Positions 23,561 to 33,375 of a DNA stretch of 64,000 nucleotides are shown in pieces (positions within the stretch are counted from its first letter, which is position 1; every line of letters begins with the position of its first letter). This DNA comes from [Actinomadura] parvosata subsp. kistnae (GTDB lineage: Bacteria > Actinomycetota > Actinomycetes > Streptosporangiales > Streptosporangiaceae): assembly GCF_900323885.1 (NCBI RefSeq), contig NZ_OOHJ01000006.1:744001-808000 (forward strand), in the 5' to 3' direction. Below the pieces are notes generated by a model. It did no database searches. It was given only the letters and a program-made list of their open reading frames with translations, and had not been told where the DNA came from. The position numbers and the translations under genes were made by a program.

Positions 23561-24232
23561 TCAGCGGAGCGGGCGCAGGACCATGAGCGAGCCTTCCAGG
23601 GCCGCCACCATGGCGAAGGGGAACCGGTCGACCTCCAGGCAGAGCGCGACGTCATCGGGATGGACCCCCTGACGTATCCCCTCCGCCAGCTCGAACGCGG
23701 CCCGCGACCCGGCCGCGCGGCGGACGAACGCGGCGGCGTCCGTCCCGGCGTCGGTGGCCCTGCGGGCGATGTACTGGGCGCAGGCCAGGTCTTCGTCGGC
23801 CTGACCGTCTTCGCCGGTGACCACGTACGTGACGCTGTCGCTCCCGCGCGCCCGCAGGACCCGTGCCGTGGCCTCCGCCACCACGAAGGAGGCGCACAGC
23901 ACCAGCGGTGACTCCTTGACGGCGAGGGCGCCCACCGTTCCGGCGGTGGTCTTCTGCACGACGGTCCGCCCGCCGACGTCGAGCGAGCGCAGCAGGCCCG
24001 GGGAGTTGACGGCGTCGAAGCCGGGGGCGGGCGGGCCGTCCTTGAGCGCCACCCAGTCCGGGTGGCGGGCCTTGAGGGCGAGGGCCGCGTCCAGCGACTC
24101 CGCGAGGACGATTTTCTCCGCCCCTCGGGCGAAGGCCCAGGCGGCCACGGTGAAGGCGCGCATGACGTCGACCACGACCGCCACGGGCGGCACTTCGGTC
24201 AGGTCGGCGATGCCGAGGAAACGAGCGTCCAT
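23561..24232 (-). CDS. 2-phosphosulfolactate phosphatase family (ComB-like)
   Basis: A 223-residue ComB-family protein. Signatures visible are [60 protein letters not shown] and [20 protein letters not shown]. In methanogens ComB dephosphorylates 2-phosphosulfolactate on the way to coenzyme M; in actinobacteria its substrate is unclear and no other sulfolactate gene is present here. It starts 3 bp after the TetR gene stops, so the two form an operon divergent from the P450. Confidence 0.85.
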   Translation of the reverse strand: MDARFLGIADLTEVPPVAVVVDVMRAFTVAAWAFARGAEKIVLAESLDAALALKARHPDWVALKDGPPAPGFDAVNSPGLLRSLDVGGRTVVQKTTAGTVGALAVKESPLVLCASFVVAEATARVLRARGSDSVTYVVTGEDGQADEDLACAQYIARRATDAGTDAAAFVRRAAGSRAAFELAEGIRQGVHPDDVALCLEVDRFPFAMVAALEGSLMVLRPLR

Positions 24233-24235
24233 CGG

Positions 24236-24895
24236 TCACCGCCGGGCCGTGGGAGGGTGGGCGGCGGCCATGATGCCGTGCACGGCCTGGCTGATGCGCT
24301 CGGCGGCGTGCTCGGGGTCGGGCCGGCCGGCGTCGAGCCAGGCGATGACGGCGTCGAGGGTGAAGCCGGGGATCAGGTCGGCGGCCCAGTCGAGCCACGG
24401 GCCCTCCGGGATGACGCGGGCCAGGTTGCGGCGGCCGACCTCGCGGGAGGCGGCGGTGATGGAGTCGATCAGGTCGCGGAAGTCGGGCTCGCGGGCGGCG
24501 TGGCGGAACAGCAGCCGGAACCCGTCGGGGTCGGCGGCGGCGGCGCGCAGCAGGGCGGGGATGGCGTCGTCGCCGAAGTCGTCGGCGCCGGTGGCCTCGG
24601 TCAGGCGGGTGCACGCGCGGTCGAGCACCGCCCGGTACAGGTCGGCCTTGGAGTCGAAGTGCCGGTACAGCATGGCGCGGGTCAGCTCGGCCTCGGCGGC
24701 GATGTCGTCGAGGCCGGTGGCGGTGTAACCGGCGCGGGCGAACGCGCGGGTGGCCGCGTCGAGGATCTGCTCGCGCCGCTCCGCGCGGCGCAGCCGCCGC
24801 ACCGGCGGGGCGCGGCGGCCTCGGGGTTGCTCATCAGCCCTCCACTTGTAGAAGGCAAAGTATACATGTAGCTTTTTATACGTCAGAGTATACAT
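24236..24895 (-). CDS. TetR family transcriptional regulator
   Basis: A TetR repressor of up to 219 residues. The helix-turn-helix is AERREQILDAATRAFARAGY then TGLDDIAAEAELTRAMLYRH. The ligand domain ends in GFTLDAVIAWLDAGRPDPEH and a final helix. The only in-frame ATG is at 24895, inside the operator-like repeats and without a ribosome site. The mRNA may be leaderless, or a non-ATG start nearer 24840 may be used. It is co-transcribed with the ComB-like gene and divergent from the P450, which it probably represses. Confidence 0.8.
   Translation of the reverse strand: MYTLTYKKLHVYFAFYKWRADEQPRGRRAPPVRRLRRAERREQILDAATRAFARAGYTATGLDDIAAEAELTRAMLYRHFDSKADLYRAVLDRACTRLTEATGADDFGDDAIPALLRAAAADPDGFRLLFRHAAREPDFRDLIDSITAASREVGRRNLARVIPEGPWLDWAADLIPGFTLDAVIAWLDAGRPDPEHAAERISQAVHGIMAAAHPPTARR
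24859..24895. promoter_or_regulatory. TetR/P450 intergenic operator
   Basis: AGTATACAT occurs at 24859-24867 and again at 24887-24895, 28 bp apart, with a third TTATAC-like half at about 24877-24882 and TACATGTA at 24863-24870. The stretch is the AT-rich divergent promoter of the TetR and P450 genes. Confidence 0.55.
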
Positions 24896-24907
24896 CTTGG
24901 AGGGCTC

Positions 24908-26086
24908 ATGTCGCACGCCCCCGTCCAGCTGCCGTACGAGCAGCCCGACCCGATGCGGCCCGCGCCCCTGCTGCGCGAGCTGCAGGCCCGCGGCCCCATT
25001 CACGCCATCCGCACCGCCGTCGGCCATCCCGGCTGGCAGGTGACCGGTTATGAGGAGGTGCGCGCCCTGCTCGACGACGACCGGCTCGGCCGTGCCCACC
25101 GCGAGCCGGACAAAGCGTCCAGGACGGGGGAGTCGGCGATGTTCGGCGGCCCGATGGGCGACTTCGACACCGAGCAGGCCGACCACCGGCGCATGCGTTC
25201 CCTGCTCCAGCCGCACTTCTCGCCGAAGCGGATGCGCGCGCTGCGCGCCCGCGTCGAGACGCTCACCGCCGGCCTGCTGGACGAGCTGGCCGCCGCCGGG
25301 CCGCCCGCCGACCTGCACGCCGCCCTCGCGCTGCCGCTGCCCATCGCGGTCATCTGCGAGCTGCTCGGCGTGCCGTACGAGGACCGCGCCCGGTTCCGGG
25401 CCTGGACGCAGGCCGCCGGCGACATCACCGACCGGGCCCGCTCCGAGCAGGGCCTGACCGAGCTCTTTCTGTACGGCCAGCAACTGGTGGCGCGCAAAAG
25501 GGCCGAAGGCGGCACCGACGTGATCTCCCGGCTGGCCGCCACCGAGGGGGTCAGCGACGACGAGGCGGCCGCGATGGGCATGTTCCTGCTGTTCGCGGGG
25601 CACGAGACCACGGTCGCCGCCATCGACGAGGGCGCGCTGTGGCTGCTGGCCCACCCCGAGCAGTGGCAGGCGCTGGTGAAGGATCCGTCGCTGGTCGAGG
25701 CAGCGGTGGAGGAGATCCTGCGCGCGCCCGGCTCGGGCGGGGGCGGCATCCCGCGCTACGCCCGGGAGGATCTGGAGATCGCGGGCGTACGGGTGCGCGC
25801 CGGCGACCTGGTGCTGCTGGACGTCGGCGCGGCCAACCACGACGCCGCCGTCTTCGACGACCCCGACCGCTTCGACGTCGGCCGCGCCGCCGTCCCGCAC
25901 CTGAGCTTCGGCCACGGCGCCCGCTACTGCATCGGCGCGCCCCTGGCCCGTATCGAGCTCCAGGTGGTCTTCTCCCAGCTCGCCGCCCGCTTCCCCGGCC
26001 TGGAGCTGGGCTGCGCGACCGGCGAGCTGACCTTCAACGCGAACGTGCTGACCGGCGGCCTGACCGCGCTTCCCGTTCGCTGGTGA
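24908..26086 (+). CDS. cytochrome P450
   Basis: A 392-residue bacterial class I P450. The I-helix oxygen-binding motif is MFLLFAGHETTVAAIDEGAL, the K-helix ExxR is VEEILRAPG, and the heme-binding loop is LSFGHGARYCIGAPLARIEL with the cysteine ligand. It resembles CYP105/CYP107-like enzymes of secondary or xenobiotic metabolism. No ferredoxin gene adjoins it. A GGAGGG site lies just before the ATG. It is divergent from TetR-ComB and shares their operator. Confidence 0.93.
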   Translation: MSHAPVQLPYEQPDPMRPAPLLRELQARGPIHAIRTAVGHPGWQVTGYEEVRALLDDDRLGRAHREPDKASRTGESAMFGGPMGDFDTEQADHRRMRSLLQPHFSPKRMRALRARVETLTAGLLDELAAAGPPADLHAALALPLPIAVICELLGVPYEDRARFRAWTQAAGDITDRARSEQGLTELFLYGQQLVARKRAEGGTDVISRLAATEGVSDDEAAAMGMFLLFAGHETTVAAIDEGALWLLAHPEQWQALVKDPSLVEAAVEEILRAPGSGGGGIPRYAREDLEIAGVRVRAGDLVLLDVGAANHDAAVFDDPDRFDVGRAAVPHLSFGHGARYCIGAPLARIELQVVFSQLAARFPGLELGCATGELTFNANVLTGGLTALPVRW

Positions 26087-26181
26087 CCGGCGTGGCAGGC
26101 ACGCACGCTGAGCAGCGGATGGCGTCGGAGTAACGCTCCCCGGCCACGTGCTGGACAGCAACGCGGGCTGGGGCATGCGCG

Positions 26182-27330
26182 TCAGGAGGGCTGCAGCTCG
26201 TCGAAGAGGGCGAGGGCGTCGGCGGGGTCGGGGCTGACGAGGCGGTCCAGGCCGGCCATCGTCATCTCCGCCCACTTGCCGGCCCGGGCCTGCATCTGCT
26301 CCTCGAAGGCGCGAACCGCCTCGTCCAGCGCGCCCGGGGCGGCGGCGGCCACGGCCTCGGCGAGCTCGGCGCCCTCGAGCATCGCGAGGTTCGCGCCCAC
26401 GCCCAGTGGCGGCATCAGGTGGGCGGCGTCGCCGAGGAGCGTCACCCCGGGCACGTGGGGCCAGGTGTGGGGTGCGGGCAGGACGTGCAGGGGGCGGTGG
26501 AAGAAGGCGGTGCCGTGGCGGAGGAGGTCGAGGAGGGGTTCGGCCCAGCCGTCGAACAGCGCCAGCATGGCCGAGCGCACCGCCTCCGCGTCGTCCAGGT
26601 CCACGGCGGTGGCCGGGCCCAGGTGCGGGGGCGGGTTCTCGTGCCAGTCCAGGGGTGCGCGGAACTGGGCGTACACCTTGACGTGGCCGCCGCTGTTGCG
26701 CTGGGCGACCAGGGCGCGGTTGGCCCCGTACGCGGCCATCGAGCCGTCGCCGACCAGGCGGGCGAGGTCGGGGTGGCGGTGGTCGATGTCGTCCAGGGAC
26801 GTCTCTACGTAGGTCACGCCGGTGTAGTACGGCGTCGCGGGTGAGAGGGCCGGGCGTACTCGGGACCAGGAGCCATCGGCACCCACCACCAGGTCGAACG
26901 TCTCCTGCCGCCCGTCCGCGAACCGCACCAGCGCGCCGTCCGCGCCCCCGGCACCACCTCTGTGACGCCCCGCCCCCACTGGACGTCCAGGGGCCGAGCA
27001 GCAGGTCGCGGAGCTGGCCGCGATCGATCTCGGGGTGCGCCGGGTCACCCGGACGGGGCTGCCAGTCGCGCAGGACGGACCCGTGCACGTCCAGGATGCG
27101 CATGGCCTCCCCCTCGGGACGGGCCAGTGCCTCGAACTCCGGCAGCAGCCCCGCCTTGTCCAGCGCGCGCTGGCCCATCCTCACGTGCAGGTCGAGCGTG
27201 CCGCCCAGGGGGCGGGCGTCGGGGGCGGGTCGCGTTCGAGGACGGTGACGGGGTGGCCGTGGCGGTGCAGGACGCGGGCGAACGTGAGACCGGCGGGACC
27301 GGCTCCGGCTACGGCGATACGTTGTCTCAT
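26182..27330 (-). pseudogene. FAD-dependent monooxygenase with three one-base frameshifts
   Basis: Read through three frames, this is a complete TetX/PHBH-type flavin monooxygenase of about 383 residues. The N-terminus is RIAVAGAGPAGLTFARVLHR (dinucleotide-binding GxGxxG). The middle is RMGQRALDKAGLLPEFEALA to HPEIDRGQLRDLLLG. The C-terminal part is TFDLVVGADGSWSRVRPALS and VTLLGDAAHLMPPLGVGANL (the GD FAD motif). Shifts fall at 27221-27229, 26990-26993 and 26945-26950, each in a G or C run and each cured by adding one base. Three identical-type errors with no other decay argue for sequencing undercalls. It is divergent from the TetR gene at 27384. Confidence 0.8.
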
Positions 27331-27334
27331 ATCG

Positions 27335-27345
27335 ATACACTGTAT
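27335..27345. promoter_or_regulatory. TetR operator core, copy 1
   Basis: ATACACTGTAT is a perfect 11-bp palindrome 4 bp from the monooxygenase start and 38 bp before the TetR start. On the opposite strand it reads ATACAGTGTAT, identical to the core of the operator at 37421-37431 upstream of a related TetR gene. Confidence 0.65.
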
Positions 27346-27383
27346 TGGCGGATTACGGCGTATCGCAACAGTACGATGTAACC

Positions 27384-28064
27384 ATGACTGTGTGGGACCG
27401 GCCCGAACCGCCCGCTCGCCCCGTACCACTCGACCGGGAGCGCATCGTGGCCGCCGCCGTCGCGCTGGCCGACGAGGGCGGCCTGGAGGCGGTGTCGCTG
27501 CGCAAGGTCGCCGCCCGGCTCGACGCCGGCCCGATGCGCCTGTACGGGTACATCGCCACCAAGGAAGAGCTGTTCGACCTCATGCTCGACGAGGTCTACG
27601 GCGAGATCCTGCCCGAGGAGCCGGCCCGCGACTGGCGGGAGGCGCTGCGCGGCCACGCCCACCGCACCCGGCAGGCCAGCCTGCGCCACCAGTGGCTGGC
27701 CGACCTGCTCGGCGGCCGGCCCACCCTGGGCCCCAACGCCCTCGCCGTGACCGAGGCCATGCTGTCCGCCCTCGACGGCGTCGCCGACCTCGACACCGTC
27801 ATGCGCGCCGTCGAGACCGTCAGCGCGTACCTCACCGGCGCGATCAGGCGCGAGATCGCGAGCCTGCGCGCCGAGCAGGCCACCGGCCTGTCCGAGCGCG
27901 ACTGGCAGCGCGCGCACGGCCCGCACGTTTCGCGCATGCTGGCCACCGGACGTTTCCCGGCGCTGGCCAAGCTCGTGCACGACGGCACGGAACTCGACCC
28001 GGAGACCACCTTCGCCACCGGGCTGGAATGGGTCCTCGACGCCGTGGCCGCCAAGCTCGCCTGA
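27384..28064 (+). CDS. TetR family regulator (TetR_C_1-type)
   Basis: A 226-residue regulator. The helix-turn-helix is RIVAAAVALADEGGLEAVSL, RKVAARLDAGPMRLYGYIAT, KEELFDLMLDEVYGE. The LYGY...KEEL pattern and the C-terminal domain place it in the subgroup resembling tetracycline repressors. I chose the ATG at 27384 (MTVWDRPEPP). It is divergent from the flavin monooxygenase, the classic arrangement for a drug- or substrate-inducible enzyme. It is related to the regulator at 37458, which has the same operator core. Confidence 0.9.
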   Translation: MTVWDRPEPPARPVPLDRERIVAAAVALADEGGLEAVSLRKVAARLDAGPMRLYGYIATKEELFDLMLDEVYGEILPEEPARDWREALRGHAHRTRQASLRHQWLADLLGGRPTLGPNALAVTEAMLSALDGVADLDTVMRAVETVSAYLTGAIRREIASLRAEQATGLSERDWQRAHGPHVSRMLATGRFPALAKLVHDGTELDPETTFATGLEWVLDAVAAKLA

Positions 28065-28133
28065 CGGTTTATTGGCTGGAGGGGCCCGTCACGCCGCTTG
28101 TACAGTGATCTCCGGCCGGACGGGGGAGGGATC

Positions 28134-29936
28134 ATGCGCGTGCACTATCCGCGCACCCCGCACCTGCCCTGGTCGCCGGGCGTGACCCCCGACGACGTGC
28201 GCGCGGGCGACCTGTCCGGGCTGCGCGGGCGCGAGGTCGTCGTCACCGAGAAGCTCGACGGCGAGAACACCACCCTCTACCCGGACGGGCTGCACGCCCG
28301 GTCGCTCGACTCCGGCCACCACCCGTCCCGGGCCTGGGTGAAGGGCCTGCAAGGGCGGGTCGGCGGGCGGATCCCCCAAGGGTGGCGGGTGTGCGGCGAG
28401 AACATGTACGCCCGCCACTCCCTCGCCTACCACGAGCTGGACAGCTGGTTCTACGGGTTCTCCGTGTGGGCCGGCGACCGCTGCCTCGGCTGGGACCGGA
28501 CCGTCGCCTTCCTGCGCGGGCTCGGGATCCCCGTGCCGCCCGTGTTGTGGCGGGGCGTCTTCGACGAGCGGGCGCTGCGGGGCCTGCGAATCGACCCGGA
28601 ACGGCAGGAAGGGTACGTCGTGCGGACCGCCGAGGGGTTCGGGCGGGAGGAGTTCGCGGGGCGGGTGGCCAAGTGGGTGCGGCGGGAGCACGTGCGCACG
28701 GACACGCACTGGATGCACGCCGCGGTGGTGCCGAACGGGCTCGGCGCCGGGGCGGCGCTGTGGGCGGTGCGGTCCGGGGCGACTCCGGACGCCGGTGCGC
28801 TGCTGACGGCACTCGACCTTCCGGCTGAGATGGCGGACGACGTGACGGCCGGCCTGGTGGGCGAAGCGGTGGCTGAGGTGGCCGCGCGGCTGGATGTGAT
28901 CGGGCGGTGGGGGGACGCGCGGCTGGCCGGGGTGCTGGCGGCCCTGCTGCACGACCGGCCGCGGGCCTGGGTGGCGGCGCGGCTGGCTGAGCCGCTGGGC
29001 ATGGCTTGGGCGCGGCGGGTGGCGGACCTGGTGGGGCTGCACGGCGGGTTGCGGCGGCCGTTCCCGGACGAGGCGCGGCAGGCGGGGTTACGGCGGATGG
29101 CGCTGGCCGCGGACCTGAGGGTGCTGCATGCGGTGGCGGCGTCCGTCCAGGCTGGCGCGGCGCTCGTCTCTGCCGATATGCCCGCCGATGAGGCGTTCGT
29201 CCCGGCGGAGGGAACCGCCGATGAGGCGCGGGAGCAGGTTGAATGGTCGGCGCTCCATGCCGAGGAGGCGGGGCTGCTCGGGCCGGACCCGCTGGGGCCG
29301 CTGCGCGACGGGCTGCGTGCTGAGCTGGCCGGGCTCGACGCGGTGGCGGCCGACCGGTGCTGGGCGGAGGCGCGCGACGCCTGGGCCGAGGGCAGGCTGA
29401 GCACGGCCGAGGAGGCCGTGGCGGCGACGTGGCGGTGGCGGTCGGGCCGGTTCCCCCGGCTGGTGCACCTCGTCGGGCCGTCGGGCAGCGGGAAGAGCAC
29501 GTTCGCGGCCGGGCTGGAGGGGATCGACGCGTACGTGTCGCTGGACGACCTGCGCGACGCCCGCGGCTCGCGAGCCGACCAGCGGGCCAACCAGGAGGTG
29601 CTCGGCGAGGCGCTGCACCGGCTCGACGCCGCCCTCGCGGCCGGCGGCACCGTCGTGTGGGACGCCACCTCGCTCAACCAGCACCAGCGCGGCCTCGTCC
29701 ACCAGGTGGCGCGCAGCCGCGACGCGCTGACGACGCACGCGGTCGTGCTGGTGGAGGAGGACGAGCTGCACCGCCGCAACGCCCGCCGCGCCCATCCGGT
29801 GCCCGCGCACGTGCTGGCCGCGCAGTGGCGCCGGTTCGTCCCGCCGTATCCCGGTCAGGCCCATCGCACGTGGTACGTGGGGGCGCACGGCACCGTCGAG
29901 GACACGGACGGCGGCCTGTACGGGCAGGAGGCGTGA
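28134..29936 (+). CDS. RNA ligase fused to a P-loop polynucleotide kinase
   Basis: A 600-residue two-enzyme protein. Residues 1-200 are a covalent nucleotidyltransferase RNA ligase: [16 protein letters not shown] with the AMP-accepting lysine at about residue 40 (motif I), then [26 protein letters not shown] (motif III), [10 protein letters not shown] (motif IV) and VAKWVRREH (motif V). Residues 210-440 are alpha-helical. Residues 440-600 are a kinase with Walker [10 protein letters not shown] (448-456), [10 protein letters not shown] and VVWDATSLN, as in polynucleotide kinases. No phosphatase domain is present here; the next gene supplies one. I chose the ATG at 28134 behind GGGGGAGGG. Its stop overlaps the next start (TGATG). 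Together they look like an RNA repair unit. Confidence 0.85.
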   Translation: MRVHYPRTPHLPWSPGVTPDDVRAGDLSGLRGREVVVTEKLDGENTTLYPDGLHARSLDSGHHPSRAWVKGLQGRVGGRIPQGWRVCGENMYARHSLAYHELDSWFYGFSVWAGDRCLGWDRTVAFLRGLGIPVPPVLWRGVFDERALRGLRIDPERQEGYVVRTAEGFGREEFAGRVAKWVRREHVRTDTHWMHAAVVPNGLGAGAALWAVRSGATPDAGALLTALDLPAEMADDVTAGLVGEAVAEVAARLDVIGRWGDARLAGVLAALLHDRPRAWVAARLAEPLGMAWARRVADLVGLHGGLRRPFPDEARQAGLRRMALAADLRVLHAVAASVQAGAALVSADMPADEAFVPAEGTADEAREQVEWSALHAEEAGLLGPDPLGPLRDGLRAELAGLDAVAADRCWAEARDAWAEGRLSTAEEAVAATWRWRSGRFPRLVHLVGPSGSGKSTFAAGLEGIDAYVSLDDLRDARGSRADQRANQEVLGEALHRLDAALAAGGTVVWDATSLNQHQRGLVHQVARSRDALTTHAVVLVEEDELHRRNARRAHPVPAHVLAAQWRRFVPPYPGQAHRTWYVGAHGTVEDTDGGLYGQEA

Positions 29937-32884
29937 TGCGTACCAGCGAGGAGATCTACCACCGGATCCGGTGGGACCCGAGGTTTGATCCGTCCCGGTT
30001 CGTCATGGGGGTGGGCCAGCGGGACGCCGACCCCAAACGGGTCGCGCTGCCCGCGTTCACCCCGGGAGGGGACATTCCGTGGCATCGGGTGCTGTTCGTG
30101 GAAGCGGACGGGGAGCTGGTGTGGGACCGGGCGACGGGGCTCGACCGGCTCGACACCTGCGCGGCCGGCCGGGTCCGGGACGCCCTCCTGCTGCGCCCGC
30201 CGTTCTTCACCGCCTCGACCCCGCACACCTGGGACCCGGCCGACGGCTGGCGCCCCGCCACCACCGGGAACGAGCCTGCCGGGCACGCGGCGGTTGGCCG
30301 GCGTCCCGCCGCCACCGGGCACGCGTCCGCCCCGCATGAGCCGTTGCGGGTTCTGACGTGGAACACGTTGTGGGATCGCTACGACAGTGACCGCATCGAC
30401 ACCGCGCGCCGACGTCCCCTGCTGCTCGCGGCCCTGGAGGAGGCCGGCGCAGATGTGATCGCGCTGCAGGAGGTCGAGCCCGCGCTGCTGTCGATGCTGC
30501 TGGCCGCCCCCTGGGTGCGCGACCGCTACACGGTGAGCACCGACCCGTACGGGACGGACGTGGACGACGCCGGGCTGCTGCTGCTCAGCCGGCTGCCCGT
30601 GCGGGAGGCGGCCCGGCACGAGCTGAGCCCGCACAAGGCGGTGGCCGCCGTCGTGGTGGACACCGCCACCGGGCCGCTCGTCGTCGCCGTCACCCACCTG
30701 ACCAGCGACCATTCCGCCGACGGGCCGGCCAGGCGGCGGGCCGAGCTGGCCGCGATCGCCGAGGGGCTGGCCGGCGTGGACGGCGACGTGGTGCTGGCCG
30801 GCGACTTCAACGACGGCACCGACACCCCGGCGGCGGCGCTCGGCCTGCGGGACGCGTGGACGGAGGCGTACGGGCCGGACCGGACGCCCACGTTCGACCC
30901 GGCCGTGAACCCGCTCGCCGCCCTGGCGTCCCTGTCCGGGACGGCCGCGCGGCTGGACCGGATCCTGCTGCGGGGCCGCCCGCAGGTGGTCTCGGCGGCG
31001 CTGCGCGGCGACACGCCGGATCCCGGCGGGCTGTTCATCTCCGACCACTACGCGGTGGAGGCGGTGCTCGACCTCACGGGCGACGTTCGTGACCATGGGG
31101 TGCTCGACGTGCCCCCGACGGCGCGGACGGCGGTGGCGTGGCTGCCGCCCGCCGAGCTGTGGCCGGCCATCCAGGAGGTGCGCCGGGCCTACGATCCGCA
31201 GGTCCGCCGGTGGCCGCCGCACGTCAACCTGCTGTTCGGGTTCGTGCCGGAGTCGGAGTTCGAGGCGGCGGCGCCGTTGCTGAGCGCGGCGGCGGCCGAG
31301 GCGGGGCCGTTCACCGCCCGGCTGGAGGGCGTGCGGACGTTCCGGCATCGCGATCACGTGACCGCCTGGCTCGACCCGGCCGCCGACGACCCGGCCCCCT
31401 GGAGTCGCTTGTACGAGGCGTTGCGGCGGCGGTTCCCCCGGTGCAAGGGGCGTCCCGAGGGCTACACGCCGCACCTGACCCTCGGCCGCACCGAGGACCC
31501 GATCCGGCTGGACGCGATGACGGCGCAGGTGGGGGAGCTGGTGCTGCTGTCGCGCCGGGCCGACGAGCCGATGCGCCCGCGGGCGCGGATCGTGCTGGGC
31601 ACGGGGGAGCTGCACTGGCTGCCCGACCCTGAAGCGACCGGCGAGAACCCTGACGTGCTGAAAAGCGGCGAGAACCCTACCGATGAGCACACCTCGGGCG
31701 CTCCGGGCGTGACCCGGCGGCTGCGGGAGGCGCTGGAGCCCGGCGTGGTGCACGTCGTCGGGTCGCGGCGCATGGGCTGCGCGCTGCCCGGCGCGGACCT
31801 GGACCTGGTGGCCGTGCTGCCCGGCGAGCCGGACCTCGCCGAGGTCGAGACGCGGGTGCGCGCGGCACTGCCGGAGGTGTCCCGGTTGCGGCGGGTGGTG
31901 GGCGCCCGGGTGCCGGGCCTGCGCCTGCGTACGGGCGCCCTCGACGTGGACCTGACCGTGGTGCCGTCCGGCACGCTCCCACCCGAGCAGGCCGTGACCC
32001 GCCGGGCCGAACTCGGCCAGGCTGCGGCCACTGCCTTGAGCGCAATGAGCGACGCGGACGCCGTCCTACGAGCGGTGGGCGCGGTGAGCGACGCGCACGC
32101 CGGGCCGGTGAGCGACGCGCACGCCTGGCCGGTGAGCGACGCGGATGCCGTTCTGGGCGCGGCCGGTGCGGATCACGCCGCCTCCGCCGGCTCGGGCCAC
32201 GCTGCGTTCGCTCGCCTGGCCAGGCAGGTGAAGGCCTGGGCACGGGCAAGGGGGCTGGACAGCGCGCCGTTCGGCGGGCTGCCCGGCCTGGCCTGGACGA
32301 TCATGGCCGCGCGGACCGCGCACGGCGACGGCGACCCGCTCAGCCGGTTCTTCGGTACGTGGGCCGCGTGGGACTGGCGGGAGCCGATCAGCCTCGCCCC
32401 TGACGTGACGATCGTGGAGCCCGCGCCCGTCGTGGTCCTGACGCCCAGCGCCCCCGTACGCAACTGCGCCCGCCAGATCACCCCCGGCGGCCTGGAGTTG
32501 CTGACCCAGGAGCTGTACCGGGCGTGGGAGCTCGTGGAGGACGGCCGCGCCGCCGAGCTGACGGCCCCGCCACCCCTGCACCGCAGGCACGCCGCCTGGG
32601 CGGTGGTGACCGTCCGCTCCGGAGAGCTCGACGCGCTGCTCGGCCGGATCAGGGGGCGGATGCTGGAGCTGATCGGCGCCCTGGAGGAGGCCGGGGTGCC
32701 GGACGCGCACGCCTGGCCGCGCCCGTTCGACACCGGCCCCCACCAGGCCCGCTACGCCATCGGCCTGGGCCGCACGCCGCCGCCGGCCGCCCGGCTCACC
32801 GAGATCGCCCGCCGCTGGGCCGGCGACCTACCCGGCGTCACGGTCGAGCACGCCGACGGCGGCACCGTTCCCACGCTGCGCTGA
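29936..32884 (+). CDS. four-domain RNA repair protein: DUF504, EEP phosphatase, 2H phosphoesterase, poly(A)-polymerase-like
   Basis: A 982-residue protein, apparently intact. Residues 1-80 are DUF504/MJ1316 ([39 protein letters not shown]), proposed to recognise cyclic-phosphate RNA ends. Residues 136-385 are an endonuclease/exonuclease/phosphatase domain ([30 protein letters not shown] at 289-294, SDH at 369-371). Residues 400-570 are a 2H phosphoesterase with PPHVNLLFG (H429) and HLTLGR (H513). Residues 590-980 are a nucleotidyltransferase (VGSRRMG, then D621 and D623 in DLDLV) with a eukaryote-type poly(A)-polymerase core ([30 protein letters not shown]). Linkers near residues 110-130 and 705-745 are low-complexity. 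It is coupled by 1-bp overlap to the ligase-kinase. Functions are from family knowledge; the pathway is inferred. Confidence 0.85.
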   Translation: MRTSEEIYHRIRWDPRFDPSRFVMGVGQRDADPKRVALPAFTPGGDIPWHRVLFVEADGELVWDRATGLDRLDTCAAGRVRDALLLRPPFFTASTPHTWDPADGWRPATTGNEPAGHAAVGRRPAATGHASAPHEPLRVLTWNTLWDRYDSDRIDTARRRPLLLAALEEAGADVIALQEVEPALLSMLLAAPWVRDRYTVSTDPYGTDVDDAGLLLLSRLPVREAARHELSPHKAVAAVVVDTATGPLVVAVTHLTSDHSADGPARRRAELAAIAEGLAGVDGDVVLAGDFNDGTDTPAAALGLRDAWTEAYGPDRTPTFDPAVNPLAALASLSGTAARLDRILLRGRPQVVSAALRGDTPDPGGLFISDHYAVEAVLDLTGDVRDHGVLDVPPTARTAVAWLPPAELWPAIQEVRRAYDPQVRRWPPHVNLLFGFVPESEFEAAAPLLSAAAAEAGPFTARLEGVRTFRHRDHVTAWLDPAADDPAPWSRLYEALRRRFPRCKGRPEGYTPHLTLGRTEDPIRLDAMTAQVGELVLLSRRADEPMRPRARIVLGTGELHWLPDPEATGENPDVLKSGENPTDEHTSGAPGVTRRLREALEPGVVHVVGSRRMGCALPGADLDLVAVLPGEPDLAEVETRVRAALPEVSRLRRVVGARVPGLRLRTGALDVDLTVVPSGTLPPEQAVTRRAELGQAAATALSAMSDADAVLRAVGAVSDAHAGPVSDAHAWPVSDADAVLGAAGADHAASAGSGHAAFARLARQVKAWARARGLDSAPFGGLPGLAWTIMAARTAHGDGDPLSRFFGTWAAWDWREPISLAPDVTIVEPAPVVVLTPSAPVRNCARQITPGGLELLTQELYRAWELVEDGRAAELTAPPPLHRRHAAWAVVTVRSGELDALLGRIRGRMLELIGALEEAGVPDAHAWPRPFDTGPHQARYAIGLGRTPPPAARLTEIARRWAGDLPGVTVEHADGGTVPTLR

Positions 32885-33078
32885 CCCTCACCCGGCAGAC
32901 TGGGACGCGGCCTGCGCGGTGGCGGAGCCCGCGTCCGTGGTGGAGGCCGGCTTCGTGGGTGAAGGCTGATTGTGCTGGTGAGTAGCAGCAGCGTTTGCTG
33001 ATCAGTTTCGACAGCACTCGGGGCGTGGTCGGACCCGGAATGTCGGTGAGAAGGAGCAACACTCAGAGGTCCGAAGAG

Positions 33079-33375
33079 CTACACGCCCTCGACGATCTTG
33101 CGGAGTGCCGCGCAGTGGGTGGCGAAGGCCGCCCGCCCTTCGACGGTGATGCTGAGCCACGTGCGGGGGCGTTTGCCGACGTATCCCTTGGTGGCTTTCA
33201 CATAGCCGGCGGCCTCCAGGATGGTGACCTGTTTCGAGAGCGCGGAAGTCTCGATCTCGACGAGGTCGCGGATGTAGCGGAACTCGGCCTTCTCCGACGC
33301 GGCGAGAGCCGCGACAATCGCGAAACGGATCGGCGAGTGGATGACTTCATCGAGCTCGTGGCGTGGATGGCTCAT
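33079..33375 (-). CDS. winged-helix regulator (MarR/ArsR-like)
   Basis: A 98-residue single-domain regulator: HSPIRFAIVAALAASEKAEF, RYIRDLVEIETSALSKQVTI, LEAAGYVKATKGYVGKRPRT, then an effector helix ending ALRKIVEGV. This is the winged-helix DNA-binding family often paired with small membrane proteins. I chose the ATG at 33375, which overlaps the stop of the membrane-protein gene by 4 bp. It probably binds the double palindrome at 33797-33825 and controls its own two-gene operon. Confidence 0.85.
   Translation of the reverse strand: MSHPRHELDEVIHSPIRFAIVAALAASEKAEFRYIRDLVEIETSALSKQVTILEAAGYVKATKGYVGKRPRTWLSITVEGRAAFATHCAALRKIVEGV

Noticed and set aside
24236..27340. A 1034-codon minus-strand open frame
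   Set aside because: It is an accidental read-through. Its ends belong to a TetR gene and to the middle frame of the monooxygenase, while its centre is antisense to a convincing P450 on the plus strand.
29855..31753. A 632-codon minus-strand open frame
   Set aside because: It lies antisense to the EEP and 2H domains of the RNA repair protein, with Arg/Gly/Pro-rich nonsense composition.
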